Position numbers and translations under genes: made by a program. Positions 1-9,209 of a stretch of 64,000 bases of DNA are shown in pieces (position 1 is the first letter of the stretch; each line of letters begins with the position of its first letter). The DNA lies in contig NZ_CP051167.1 of the NCBI RefSeq assembly GCF_012295525.1, forward strand, positions 2,852,001 to 2,916,000, in the 5' to 3' direction. The DNA is from Oxynema aestuarii AP17. GTDB lineage: Bacteria; Cyanobacteriota; Cyanobacteriia; Cyanobacteriales; Laspinemataceae. The notes below the pieces were generated by a model. The model was not told where the DNA came from. It made no database searches and saw only the letters and a list, made by a program, of their open reading frames with translations.

Positions 1-924
1 TGACGCCCGCACGTTAACGGATTATTTGATCGCGTCGATTGTTGACCTGTAGGTATTGTAGGTATGCTTTCAGCCTACAAATCCATTCGAGCCATTTTTT
101 TAACTCAAAGAGGGGCAAAACATTTTTCGCCCCTCCAGTGAATTGCTATTCACGATGCTGAAGAATTAGATTCAGAAAAATTCAGTTTCAAATAACGTTC
201 AAATTTTCTCAAATCTGCTCAAAAACAACAACACCCAAGCCATACTCGCCGAGTGATTTCCTCTCTTTTTTAACATTTTGCAGATGACACCGATTCAATC
301 GTTCAGTGGCAGAGCTGCCCTTGTTTTATTTGAGGAAATATCGACCCTCTGGTTGGGTGATGTTGTTGGAGTTTAACGAGACAGATATGAGATTGAACAG
401 CTTTGAACCTCTTCTGATTTAACTTGAACTGGGCTGTTTGTATCTGCCAGGGAAGCCTTGATTGCTTCAATTTCTACTTTAAGGATCGATTCAAATAAGT
501 GCAAGCGATCGATACCAAAGTTTACTCCAGACTGAGTTAATACTTTCAAATTTTGTAACTAGATGTGAAGTTAAGGCGACGGGCGATCCCCGAGATCTCG
601 CGCCCAATAAGCATGACAGACTTTGGCTCGATTTGGCTAGGAACCCGATCGCCGCCAGACCGAGGCGATCGAATTGGCGCCGTTGCGATCGCCAAACTGC
701 CCGAACCCCTTAAAAGTTAAGCAGGAGGTTCCCCATTGCCCCGACCTTCGAGTTCGCGCAAACGGGCTTCGAGTTGACGAACCCGTTCCTCGGCAGTTTC
801 TGCCTGTCTCGAAAGTCAGCGAGGTGTTGCAACTAAGAGAAACCGTAGGTGCAACAATGCTAATACGGGGCTTGCGGCGGTGGCTGAAGGAACAAATCGC
901 GGAATGGGGCACTTTGTCAACAAT
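1..924. other. Gene-poor spacer
   Basis: I see no intact gene here. The left part is AT-rich with a short inverted repeat: GAGGGGC at 110-116 pairs with GCCCCTC at 129-135, a possible weak terminator or repeat remnant. The right part contains a short coding remnant on the minus strand (717-815). Reading frames that overlap the end of the kinase gene at 925 are antisense shadows. Confidence 0.6.
717..815 (-). pseudogene. C-terminal remnant of a coiled-coil (Uma2-like?) protein
   Basis: On the minus strand an open stretch of 32 codons ends at a TAA (717-719) and is preceded in frame by a TGA. It encodes an acidic/basic heptad-like segment with ETAEERVRQLEARLRELEG, then a short tail. Such Glu/Arg-rich tails are typical of the C-terminus of many cyanobacterial Uma2 (DUF820) nuclease-fold proteins, but the catalytic part is absent here. 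I read it as a decayed 3' end. The family assignment is weak, because any coiled-coil protein could leave this trace. Confidence 0.35.
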
Positions 925-2745
925 TCAGCGCGCCAGTTTCCAGACTTTAACGCTGCTGTCGCTACTCCCACTGACCAAAATTGTGCCGTCGGGTGCGAAC
1001 GCCAGCGCCGTAACTGCGGCTTGATGGGCGCTAAATTCGCCCAGTTTGGCAAAAGTATAAGGGTTCCATAAAACCGCGCATCCGGCACGATCGCCCGCCA
1101 CTAACAAAGGCGATCGCGGGTGGAAAGCGATCGCCTCGATACTTTCGCGATGAGTGAGCGTAGCCAGTCGTTCTGTTGTACTCACTTGCCATAAGACAAC
1201 CGTGCGATCGCGGCTGGCGGAGGCCAAGACTTCGCCGTCCGGTCCGAACGCCAAAGCCTGCACGGTGTCTTCATGACCCGTCAACGTCGCCGTTAATTTC
1301 CCCGACTCCGCATCCCATAATTTCACCTCACGATCGCCCCCGCCACTGGCAATGTAGCGATAATTGGAGGCGATCGCCACACATTCGACCCAGGCTAGAT
1401 GACCGCTTAAAGTGGCCAAACTCTTACCTTTAGCGAGATTCCAGACCCGCACCGTAGCGTCCTGGCTGCCACTGACGACGAACTGACCGTTTGCGGAAAT
1501 CGCCAGAGCATTGACCGGACCGGAATGCTTGGCAAACCAATCGCCGAGCGATCGCACGCACTTGCGCGTCCCCCGATCCCACACTTTGATCGAGCGATCG
1601 CTACTACCCGTGAGAATCTGCTGGCCATCCGGCGCAAAAGCCACCGCCTGGATCCCCCCAGAATGGCCGGACATCCAGTTTCCCAGACTGTCCCCGCCTC
1701 CCTGTCCGCCGAGATCCCACAATTTAACCTGACTGTCTTCGCCACCGCCGACGACGACCCGCGCATCGGGACTGACCGCGACGCAGCGCACTCGCTCGAC
1801 TCCGGTGAGTATTTCTACGCAGTCCCAGGCGATCGGTTGTAAGCTCGCCAAATCCTCTAAAATGGCCGTCGCTGACGTATACCGTCCCGTGAGAGGTTGC
1901 ACCATTTTTTCGATGATTTCGACCAAACGGACGCTAATCGGACGCACCATCCGACTTTTCCAGAGTCCCTCCTCCCCTTGCGCCAAGCTAAACAAGTCCA
2001 TTTCGGTGATTAATTGAATGCAAGTCATTCCCAAACTATACAGGTCGCTGGCAAATACAGCTTGTCCCGAGAGTTGTTCCGGCGCCGCATATTCCGCCGA
2101 TCCGATAATTGTGCTGCTTCCTCCGGGAGATGTTCGAGGCAGGAGTTTCGAGGAACCAAAACCGACTAACACGAGGCGATCGCGCCTTTTTGCTAAGTCT
2201 TTTTCTTCAAATTCATTCAAGAAACTTTTCGTTTTTCTACGGATAATATTAGCAGGTTTAATATCTCTGTGAATGGCAGATTGTCCGTGAACAAATTTTA
2301 AAACAGTTAAAATATCTTCGAGTAATTCAATAATTTTAGATTCGGAAAATCCGCCAGTTTCTGCCAGTTCGGCGGCTAAAGTTTTGCCCTCGATCCACTC
2401 CTGTACCAGGTATCGAGCGTTATCCTGGGTAAAATAAGCGAGTAATTGCGGAATTTGCGGGTGTTTCCCTAATAAATCCAGTTGCATTGCTTCCCGTTTA
2501 AATTGCCGACTCGCCTGTTTGTCATTTCCTTGAGAAGTTAATAAAAGTTGTTTAATCGCACAAGCAGGTTTAGAGGGCAAATCTTCATCAATGGCTAAAA
2601 AAGTACGGCTATACGTTCCTTTTCCGATAAATTTTACCGCGCGATATCGTTCCCGTAGCAAAAGTTTAGATCCGCAGTTTTGACAGAAGTTATTACTGTC
2701 GGGATTTTTGGGTTTGGCGCACCTTGGATTGAAGCAAAAACTCAT
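925..2745 (-). CDS. WD40-repeat Ser/Thr kinase homologue with GFG instead of DFG
   Basis: This 606-residue protein has three parts. A short zinc-ribbon-like N-terminus has Cys4, 9, 21 and 24. A kinase-fold domain covers about 34-310, and seven WD40 repeats run from about 318 to the end. In the kinase domain the lysine (AIK, K65) and the catalytic loop HRDIKPAN (D161, K163, N166) are present. The metal-binding DFG motif, however, reads V-GFG at 195-197, so the Mg-binding Asp is replaced by Gly. That is unlike the two other WD40 kinases in this window. It may be a pseudokinase or a weak kinase that senses through its beta-propeller. It lies 48 bp downstream of a paralogue on the same strand, so the two are probably cotranscribed. 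The family is known as cyanobacterial Hanks-type kinases; the substrate is unknown. Confidence 0.92.
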   Translation of the reverse strand: MSFCFNPRCAKPKNPDSNNFCQNCGSKLLLRERYRAVKFIGKGTYSRTFLAIDEDLPSKPACAIKQLLLTSQGNDKQASRQFKREAMQLDLLGKHPQIPQLLAYFTQDNARYLVQEWIEGKTLAAELAETGGFSESKIIELLEDILTVLKFVHGQSAIHRDIKPANIIRRKTKSFLNEFEEKDLAKRRDRLVLVGFGSSKLLPRTSPGGSSTIIGSAEYAAPEQLSGQAVFASDLYSLGMTCIQLITEMDLFSLAQGEEGLWKSRMVRPISVRLVEIIEKMVQPLTGRYTSATAILEDLASLQPIAWDCVEILTGVERVRCVAVSPDARVVVGGGEDSQVKLWDLGGQGGGDSLGNWMSGHSGGIQAVAFAPDGQQILTGSSDRSIKVWDRGTRKCVRSLGDWFAKHSGPVNALAISANGQFVVSGSQDATVRVWNLAKGKSLATLSGHLAWVECVAIASNYRYIASGGGDREVKLWDAESGKLTATLTGHEDTVQALAFGPDGEVLASASRDRTVVLWQVSTTERLATLTHRESIEAIAFHPRSPLLVAGDRAGCAVLWNPYTFAKLGEFSAHQAAVTALAFAPDGTILVSGSSDSSVKVWKLAR

Positions 2746-2751
2746 GGGATG

Positions 2752-2770
2752 TTAGATTTAGATTTTAGAT
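2752..2770. repeat. Short TTAGATTT-type tandem repeat
   Basis: A short run of TTAGATTTAGATTTTAGAT lies between the two kinase genes. The same degenerate heptamer-like motif recurs in several other intergenic gaps of this window and resembles the STRR sequences known from cyanobacteria. Confidence 0.6.
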
Positions 2771-2793
2771 GGAAGAAAATTGAAATTGTCCTT

Positions 2794-4728
2794 CTATGTT
2801 TTATGCCATATTTTAATGGTTTTGTCGGCACTGCCAGTTAACAATTTTTCCGATATATCAACCGATAACAAATAGTAAATCGTATCGGTATGACCGTTAA
2901 GAGTTTGCAAGAGATTTCCTGTTTCTAAATGCCAAATTTTGACTGTTTTATCTTCTCCCGCACTGGCAATAATTCGATCGCCCGTCTGGTTTGCACTCGC
3001 AGCAACTGGAAGATAGGCGATCGCGTGGAATGGTTTAGAGTGGGGTTTGGGGTGGGCTAATAGTTGTCCGGTTTTCAGTTGCCAAGTGCGGATGGTTTTA
3101 TCGCGACTGCAGGTTACGGCAGTGGTTTCATCTGGGGCGATCGCGATCGCGCTAACTGCATCCGCGTGTCCGGCGAGAGTCTTTTTTAAATAGCCATTAT
3201 GCACCTGCCAAATATCGATCGCGCCGTCTTCATTTCCAGAAATTAACAATTTTCCCGACCGACCCAAACTGAGGGAAACCACCCCACTCGAACGCTGGGG
3301 AAACGTCCGTTTTAAACGACCCGATCGCAAATCCCAAAGTTTGATCGTCCGGTCGAGACTGCCACTCACTAATGTTTGTCCGTCCGGCGCGATCGCGATC
3401 GCGGAAACAGGTGCCGAATGTCCCGTTAACGTCCGCAATAAAAACCCGGTTTCGGTTTGCCAAACTTTAATGGTTTTATCCGCACTTCCCGACGCAAAAA
3501 TCTTGCTATTTTTGGCAATAGCAAGGGTTAAAATCGCGCTGGAATGTCCGCTTAAACGATGGCGAATTTCGCCGCTATCCATATTCCAAATAACGATCGC
3601 GCGATCGTCGCCACCACTGATTCCTGTACTTCCATCGGGAGTGACGGCGATCGCGCGGACGGCGCCGCCGTGGTGGGTGAGAGTGGCGATGCAGTCCCAC
3701 GGGGGCAAACTCGGGACGACTCCCGGGGAAGCAACGGGCGCTGAAACTCTTGCTGGGGGAGGTTTTGCGGGTTGTTCCCAAAAAGGGACGGGACTGGAGC
3801 GGCGATCGGGGTTTGGGAGGGCGCGATCGAGATCCTGTAGCACGTCATTCGCCGAGGGATAGCGCGACGCGATCGCCTCCGCGACCATTTTATCTAAAAT
3901 ATAGGCGATCGCGTCGCCGACATCGCGCCCTTGACGGCGAAGGACTTCCCGCCAAACCCAGCGCAATGCGATCGGGTCGTAAAGTTGACTCGGAGGCGCG
4001 CCGCAGAGTAACTGCAAGCAAGTGACCCCCAAACTATACAGATCGCTCGCCGGATAGGCGCGACCGCCGCGCAATTGTTCGATGGGGGCGTATCCTTCCG
4101 TGCCCGTTCGCGTTCCCGTTTTCGCCAACCCCGTCTCACTTAAAGATTTAGAAATGCCAAAATCGATTAACACGAGTCGGGTTTGTCCCCCCGGTTCCGG
4201 GGAGGTTTGAATAATATTCGAGGGTTTGAGATCTCGGTGAATGACGCCGGAATCGTGGATGAATTGGATCGCAGGTAATAACTCGAATAGGAGGGCGCGA
4301 ATTTGTGCCTCGTCAAACGGTCCGCGCCGTTGCAGTTGGGTGAGTAAATCGGCCCCTTCGATTAATTGTTGGATTAAATAGAGGCGCTTTTCTTGCTCGA
4401 AATAGGCGAGTAACGAGGGGATTTGCGGGTGGCGATCGCCCAATTGTAGCAACTGTCTGGCTTCTTGCTCGAACAATTCTGTCGCTTTCGCCATCGCCTG
4501 GGAATTGCTTTGAATTTCCGGCGCGGGTAACAGTTGCTTGATGACGCAACGCGCGTTCAACCGATCCTCATCGACGGCGAGGAACGTGCGACCCATTCCA
4601 CCTTCGCCCAAAGGTTCTAAGGCGCGATAGTGGTTTTTGAGTGAAAGCAGGGAACGACAACTCAAGCAAAACTTGGCGTTGTCGGGGTTGTAAGGCTTTT
4701 GACAGGCGGGGTTGAGACAGTAGCTCAT
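2794..4728 (-). CDS. WD40-repeat Ser/Thr protein kinase
   Basis: This 644-residue protein has the same architecture as its downstream neighbour. It has a Cys-rich N-terminus (Cys4, 9, 21, 24), then a Hanks-type kinase domain with glycine loop GEGGMGRTF (41-49), Lys64, HRDLKPSN (164-171) and an intact DFG at 189-191. A Pro-rich linker near 310-340 follows, and then seven WD40 repeats. All the catalytic residues I looked for are present, so it should be an active soluble Ser/Thr kinase. The propeller probably mediates partner binding. The gene sits 63 bp downstream of the one-TM coiled-coil gene and 48 bp upstream of the GFG paralogue, which suggests a three-gene operon. No strong ribosome binding site is visible at the ATG. 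Confidence 0.95.
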   Translation of the reverse strand: MSYCLNPACQKPYNPDNAKFCLSCRSLLSLKNHYRALEPLGEGGMGRTFLAVDEDRLNARCVIKQLLPAPEIQSNSQAMAKATELFEQEARQLLQLGDRHPQIPSLLAYFEQEKRLYLIQQLIEGADLLTQLQRRGPFDEAQIRALLFELLPAIQFIHDSGVIHRDLKPSNIIQTSPEPGGQTRLVLIDFGISKSLSETGLAKTGTRTGTEGYAPIEQLRGGRAYPASDLYSLGVTCLQLLCGAPPSQLYDPIALRWVWREVLRRQGRDVGDAIAYILDKMVAEAIASRYPSANDVLQDLDRALPNPDRRSSPVPFWEQPAKPPPARVSAPVASPGVVPSLPPWDCIATLTHHGGAVRAIAVTPDGSTGISGGDDRAIVIWNMDSGEIRHRLSGHSSAILTLAIAKNSKIFASGSADKTIKVWQTETGFLLRTLTGHSAPVSAIAIAPDGQTLVSGSLDRTIKLWDLRSGRLKRTFPQRSSGVVSLSLGRSGKLLISGNEDGAIDIWQVHNGYLKKTLAGHADAVSAIAIAPDETTAVTCSRDKTIRTWQLKTGQLLAHPKPHSKPFHAIAYLPVAASANQTGDRIIASAGEDKTVKIWHLETGNLLQTLNGHTDTIYYLLSVDISEKLLTGSADKTIKIWHKT

Positions 4729-4791
4729 TCGATTGGGGCGATCGCGAGACTCAGTTCTATGGTAGGTCTTCTCTCACCCTTCGCGCCGAAC

Positions 4792-6237
4792 TCAGGATTT
4801 ATCCAACTGCTGCAATTTTTCCCGCGCGAATTTTAAGAGGTCTTGCGCTTGTGCGGATGCGGTCGTTCCCGGTTCGACTTTCTCCAATTCGTTGATAATT
4901 TTAGGCAAATTCGCCGCTAATTGAGGACTTTCCGGGTCGGACAACCCCAATTCTTGCCATTTCACAATTAAGACATTAGCGCGTTCGAGGGCTTGAACCG
5001 ATCGCCGTTCCGCTTCCAGGCGATTGCGAACGGTGGCGAGGTTGGCTTGATATTCCGCCAGTTTTTGTTGAGCTTCGAGATAACCGGGGGCGTTATTGGG
5101 AACCTGTCTGAGGCGATCGATCGCTTCTTCCCATAACCCGATAATTTGTTGCCAAGTTTCGACCGAATGGGGTGGATTTTGGGAATTGACTGCCGCTTGC
5201 ATGGCAAAGATTTTCGCCGCGTCGATAAATGTGGCATTCTGGACGGTTTTTTCCGTCGATCCGACCACGACTTTAAAATCCCGTTCCGCCGCCGCTAAAC
5301 GAGGGCGCACCATCGTTCCGGCGAGAGGGGTGGGAGCAATTTGGGCGAGCAAATCCAGTCCGCTTTGCCATTGGGCGATCGCCTCTTGTTTTTCCGCCCC
5401 GGTCGTAGCGCGATCGTAGGCGAGTTTAGCTTCGGCGATCGTCGTTTCCGCCTGCTGTAATTGTTTTTGGGCGTTTTGTTCCTGAAAAACCCGTGCTTCC
5501 AGTCGTCCCATCGCTTTGCGCGCCGCCTCGAACTCGTCGAAAGTAAAGCGCCAACTACACCCGAACAAACTACAGTACATTTTCGGTTCGTAGCCTAAAA
5601 ACCACACCGGGAGTTGGTCTAAATGCTCTCGCGCCTGGGTCACTTTTTCGGCGCCGCGTTCTATATCTTCCGGTCCGGTCGCTTTCGCCACCAATTGGTC
5701 CGCTTCTTCCACTAAGGAGGTGGCGGCGCGGTAGTTGCGATCCATATTGATATAACTCGGCAGCAACAAGATCGGAACGGTTTCGGCGACGGGTTTGCGA
5801 ATCATCGGATAGGGTAAGTTCGCAATCCAGACAATCCCGGTAAAGGCGGCAACTCCCACGGCGACGGAACCCGCAATATAAGCCCACAGTCCGCGCACTG
5901 GAGGTTTCGATTGCTCTGCAGTTGCAGCAGTGGCGCTGGTGTGGCGGTTTTGATGACGGGCGCTTTGACGGGTACCCTGTCTGGCAGATTGGGCTTTACT
6001 CTCCCCTCCATTGGCTTTGGCGGCGCGGGCGATGACCGTTTCGGGGAAGTCGTCGAAAGAACCGATAATTTCAGCTTTGATATCTTCAAAAGAAGCAGGA
6101 GATCCCGGATCGGCACGCAGTTTGTCTAACGCTTCAATCACCATCTTGGCTTCTACGTTAGCAATATCGCTGTTTTGAGCGTACTTTTTAAGCTCGCCGA
6201 CTAAGATTTCATACGCTTTCTCGTTCAAACGCGCCAT
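4792..6237 (-). CDS. Single-TM coiled-coil protein, unknown function
   Basis: I do not recognise a named family. The protein (481 residues from the preferred ATG) has three parts. The first is a helical N-terminal region of about 75 residues that begins MARLNEKAYEIL. A basic, Gln/Ser-rich linker follows. Then one hydrophobic segment at about 117-140 precedes a long region rich in Ala, Glu and Gln that looks helical or coiled-coil (about 160-475). I prefer the ATG at 6237 because AGGTGAG lies just upstream; a GTG three codons earlier is possible. It is the first gene of a leftward cluster with two WD40 kinases and could be their membrane partner or target, which is inference from position only. 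Confidence 0.8.
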   Translation of the reverse strand: MARLNEKAYEILVGELKKYAQNSDIANVEAKMVIEALDKLRADPGSPASFEDIKAEIIGSFDDFPETVIARAAKANGGESKAQSARQGTRQSARHQNRHTSATAATAEQSKPPVRGLWAYIAGSVAVGVAAFTGIVWIANLPYPMIRKPVAETVPILLLPSYINMDRNYRAATSLVEEADQLVAKATGPEDIERGAEKVTQAREHLDQLPVWFLGYEPKMYCSLFGCSWRFTFDEFEAARKAMGRLEARVFQEQNAQKQLQQAETTIAEAKLAYDRATTGAEKQEAIAQWQSGLDLLAQIAPTPLAGTMVRPRLAAAERDFKVVVGSTEKTVQNATFIDAAKIFAMQAAVNSQNPPHSVETWQQIIGLWEEAIDRLRQVPNNAPGYLEAQQKLAEYQANLATVRNRLEAERRSVQALERANVLIVKWQELGLSDPESPQLAANLPKIINELEKVEPGTTASAQAQDLLKFAREKLQQLDKS

Positions 6238-6649
6238 AACTCTCACCTAAAGATTGACGTTTTTCAAAAGCCGCAATTTCGGCTTTGCTGAATCAAGAGA
6301 TAAATCGCAGTAGGGGCGAAAAATTCTGTGTCTCTACGTCGGGAGGGGCGATCGGTTTTTGATGTTGATTGCTCGTTTTATCCCTTGTCCACTCGATCTC
6401 TAATTTCCGCAACGGTGCTATTTGCACGCGATCGCACTCACTTTAACCTTCTCAGTTTGCCGCGATCGCTTGCATAATGCCAGAACTTTTTTCTTACTCA
6501 AAAGGCGCCGGGGTATCGTTCCCCCTTTATGCAACCAATCGCCTGAAGAAAGCTTACTGTTCATCATATCGATAATTTTTTTCGACCTCGGGCAATCGGC
6601 AAAAAAATTAATATAGATCTTGGCGATCGCCTTGCCGAGCGATCGCCGT
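6238..6649. other. Intergenic region, probable promoter of the kinase cluster
   Basis: This gap of about 410 bp lies between the coiled-coil gene and the terminator of the protease gene. It should hold the promoter of the kinase cluster, but I cannot assign a convincing -35/-10 pair. A sequence near 6308-6340 starts TAGGGGCGAAAAATTC and ends TCTCTACG. It looks like a degenerate relative of the GTAGGGG palindromes found elsewhere in the window. Confidence 0.4.
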
Positions 6650-6675
6650 AAAAAAAACCCCCGGTTCTCCCGAGG
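6650..6675 (-). terminator. Rho-independent terminator of the Deg/HtrA gene
   Basis: Read on the minus strand, CCTCGG pairs with CCGGGG around the loop GAGAA, followed by a run of eight T. It lies about 30 bp beyond the stop codon of the protease gene and ends leftward transcription. Confidence 0.75.
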
Positions 6676-6706
6676 ATCTGCATCAGAATCTGCCCTATGT
6701 ACTGCA

Positions 6707-8005
6707 CTATCCGGCGTTGTTCTCCACGGGGAAAGCACCGGGAAGCACATCTAAGCTCAGAGGTTGACCGTTGCGAAGCACTTGCATGGATAGAGCTTTA
6801 CCGATCGCGCTCTTCTCCACCATTTGCTGCACCTCTGTTGCATTACTGACCTGATTTCCATCAATTTTTTGAATCACGTCCCCCGCGCGCAAACCACTCG
6901 CCGCCGCCGGAGAATCGGGCATCACTTTCACCACTAAAATCCCTTTTTCCTCCGTTACCGTCAGTGCGGAATTGGGATTACTATTAATTTTCTGTTTAAT
7001 TTCCGGCGTCAATTCCACCATCTGAATACCGAGATAGGGATGTTCCACCTGACCGTCAGCAATCAAATCTCGCGCAATCCGGCTCGCCGTATCCACCGGA
7101 ATCGCAAAACCGAGACCCTGGGCCCCTTGGATAATCGCCGTATTCACCCCAATCACTTCGCCGCGTTGATTGAGAAGCGGTCCGCCGGAATTCCCCGGAT
7201 TAATCGCCGCATCGGTTTGAATGAAATTCACCCGCTTTTCGGCGACGCCAACCTGGGAACTACTGCGTCCGGTGGCGCTGACAATGCCCACCGTGACTGT
7301 ATTATCCAATCCGAGGGGATTGCCGATCGCCACGACCCATTCTCCCGGGGCGATCGTTTCCGGATCGGCTAACTTCGCTACAGGTAAATCATTCGCCTCA
7401 ATTTTGACCACCGCTACATCGGTCACCGGGTCCGTTCCCACCACCTTTCCGGTAAAACTGCGACCGTCTTTTAAGGTCACTTCTACCGTATCGGCGCCAT
7501 CGACCACGTGAGCGTTGGTCAAAATTTGGCCGTTCTCACTGAGAATAAATCCCGATCCGGTGCCGCGTTCGACTCGTTCCTGCGGTTGGCTGGGAAATTG
7601 CGAACCGAAGAACTGGCGGAAAAACGGATCGTTAAACACGTCGGGAATATCCGTTTTCACGGTTCGCGACGCATCGATGCGAACCACACTCGGTCCAACT
7701 TGACGAACGACGGAACTAATCCAATTGCTATCGTTGCTCGCAGGTAAGGCCGCTTGTAGGGGCGCCACCTGGCTAGCCGCTCGTTCCACATTTCCATTGG
7801 CGGATTTTTCTCCTCCGAGGAGGTTTTGGGCGTGCAGTAACTGACTTCCCGACAAGGTGACTCCTGCACCGAGGAGGAAGGTTAATAAATAGGTCGTGGT
7901 TTTTTTCCAGGTCGCCGGAGATCTAGCAGAAGCGGAACCTGCATCGCTTGGGGTTGCTTTGGAAGAATTCAAGGAGTTGAGGGATTGGGGATCTTGAGTC
8001 TGCAT
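6707..8005 (-). CDS. Deg/HtrA-family serine protease with PDZ domain
   Basis: This trypsin-like protease (432 residues) handles protein quality control in the periplasm or thylakoid lumen. After a Ser-rich cytoplasmic stretch there is one N-terminal membrane segment (about 34-57). The protease domain follows, with the triad His166 (in TNAHVVDG), Asp196 (VTDVAVVK) and Ser273 (NPGNSGGPL). A single C-terminal PDZ domain covers about 315-415. I chose the ATG at 8005 because GAGGAG-like sequence lies 8-12 bp upstream; the frame stays open 53 codons further, but those residues look unlike a protein N-terminus. Cyanobacteria usually have three paralogues (HtrA, HhoA, HhoB), and I cannot decide which one this is. 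Confidence 0.95.
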   Translation of the reverse strand: MQTQDPQSLNSLNSSKATPSDAGSASARSPATWKKTTTYLLTFLLGAGVTLSGSQLLHAQNLLGGEKSANGNVERAASQVAPLQAALPASNDSNWISSVVRQVGPSVVRIDASRTVKTDIPDVFNDPFFRQFFGSQFPSQPQERVERGTGSGFILSENGQILTNAHVVDGADTVEVTLKDGRSFTGKVVGTDPVTDVAVVKIEANDLPVAKLADPETIAPGEWVVAIGNPLGLDNTVTVGIVSATGRSSSQVGVAEKRVNFIQTDAAINPGNSGGPLLNQRGEVIGVNTAIIQGAQGLGFAIPVDTASRIARDLIADGQVEHPYLGIQMVELTPEIKQKINSNPNSALTVTEEKGILVVKVMPDSPAAASGLRAGDVIQKIDGNQVSNATEVQQMVEKSAIGKALSMQVLRNGQPLSLDVLPGAFPVENNAG

Positions 8006-8318
8006 GATAAGTTGCTCCTCTAAGTTCGATGCGGTAGGGAAGGAACAGCCTCCAGAAACAATTGAGAGGGGATGACAACTGAGGGCGCGAAGAACAATCG
8101 TCCTGGATGGCTGTACTTTTGAATTTAGAAGAGGGATGTGACGCTGAGGTGAAGTTGTTGTCACACGGATGTGGAATTTTAGATTTTAGATTTTAGATTG
8201 AGTCATTTCTGAGTTGTACTGTTCTCTACAGATACTGAAGCTTCCCTATTTGCGAGATCGGAGATCTCCAGACTATCCTTAAAGACGCGATAAGGCGTTG
8301 CAAGGAGCTAAAACAAGC
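8006..8318. other. Divergent intergenic region (protease / acyltransferase)
   Basis: This gap of about 310 bp lies between divergently transcribed genes and must carry both promoters. It contains a TTTAGATTTTAGATTTTAGA repeat tract at 8177-8199. I see no clear operator. Confidence 0.5.
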
Positions 8319-9209
8319 TTGTTTGAGGTATTGAAAGGGTTGTTGTTACCAGATGTGGAAGGGGCGATCGAACGCGGGGATCCTTTCGATGGTTGGTCTT
8401 TGGACGATCGCGACCCCCAGGCGATCGCTCAATTAATGCCGATTTGGGAATGGTTTTACCGCTATTACTTTCGCGTGACGAGCGATGGTTGGCAACATGT
8501 CCCCCCAACCGGGCAGTTCTTGATTGTCGGTTCTCATAATGGCGGTTTGGCGGCGCCGGATATGTTTATGGGAATGTATGACTGGTTTCGACGGTTTGGA
8601 ACCGATCGCGCCATCTACGGTTTGATGCATCCGATGGTCTGGAAGGTGTTTCCCGAGATGGCCCGTCAAGCGACGATTTGCGGCGCCGTACAGGCTCACC
8701 CGCGCATGGCGATCGCCGCGTTTAGGCGGGGGGCCTCGGTGTTGGTGTTTCCCGGTGGCGCCCAAGATGTCTTCCGTCCTCACGCCTTGCGCGATCGCAT
8801 TTACTTTCACGATCGCAAGGGCTTTATTAAATTGGCCTTGCGTGAAGGAGTGCCAATTTTGCCGTTTGTTTCTCACGGCGCTCACGATACCTTATTCGTC
8901 CTCGGCGATCTTTACGACGGGATGCGCCAACTGCACGAAAAATTTGGGATGCCCTGGCTGTTCGATCTCGATCCGGAAGTGTTTCCGGTGTATGTCGGAT
9001 TGCCCTGGCTATTGGCGATCGGGCCGTTACCGAATTTTCCCCTTCCGGCGCAAATTCACACCCGTTTTTGCGAACCGATCGCCTTCGATCGCTCCGGTCC
9101 GGGAGCTGCTCACGATCGCGACTATGTAGACAAATGTTATGACCGCGTCGTCACCGCCATGCAGCGATCGCTCGACGATTTGATCGTAAAGGTCGAAGGT
9201 CGATCCTAA
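8319..9209 (+). CDS. LPLAT-family acyltransferase (PES/DGAT-like)
   Basis: This protein of about 296 residues transfers acyl groups to a lipid acceptor at the membrane. The signature SHNGGLAAPD gives the catalytic His block, followed by a block with Gly-Ala-Pro-Gly character (ASVLVFPGGAQDVFRP). From memory of the family, this HNGG pattern is closer to the phytyl ester synthase/diacylglycerol acyltransferase-like cyanobacterial proteins (such as Slr2103 of Synechocystis) than to PlsC, which has HX4D. The start is uncertain: there is no ATG near the front. I prefer the TTG at 8319 because AAGGAG lies 11 bp upstream; an in-frame TTG at 8298 lacks one. Its 3' end overlaps the convergent zinc-ribbon gene by 4 bp. 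Confidence 0.85.
   Translation: MFEVLKGLLLPDVEGAIERGDPFDGWSLDDRDPQAIAQLMPIWEWFYRYYFRVTSDGWQHVPPTGQFLIVGSHNGGLAAPDMFMGMYDWFRRFGTDRAIYGLMHPMVWKVFPEMARQATICGAVQAHPRMAIAAFRRGASVLVFPGGAQDVFRPHALRDRIYFHDRKGFIKLALREGVPILPFVSHGAHDTLFVLGDLYDGMRQLHEKFGMPWLFDLDPEVFPVYVGLPWLLAIGPLPNFPLPAQIHTRFCEPIAFDRSGPGAAHDRDYVDKCYDRVVTAMQRSLDDLIVKVEGRS

Noticed and set aside
8006-8164. Open frame extension at the N-terminus of the Deg/HtrA protease
   Set aside because: The ribosome binding site and the family's usual start point to the ATG at 8005; the extension looks like translated spacer.
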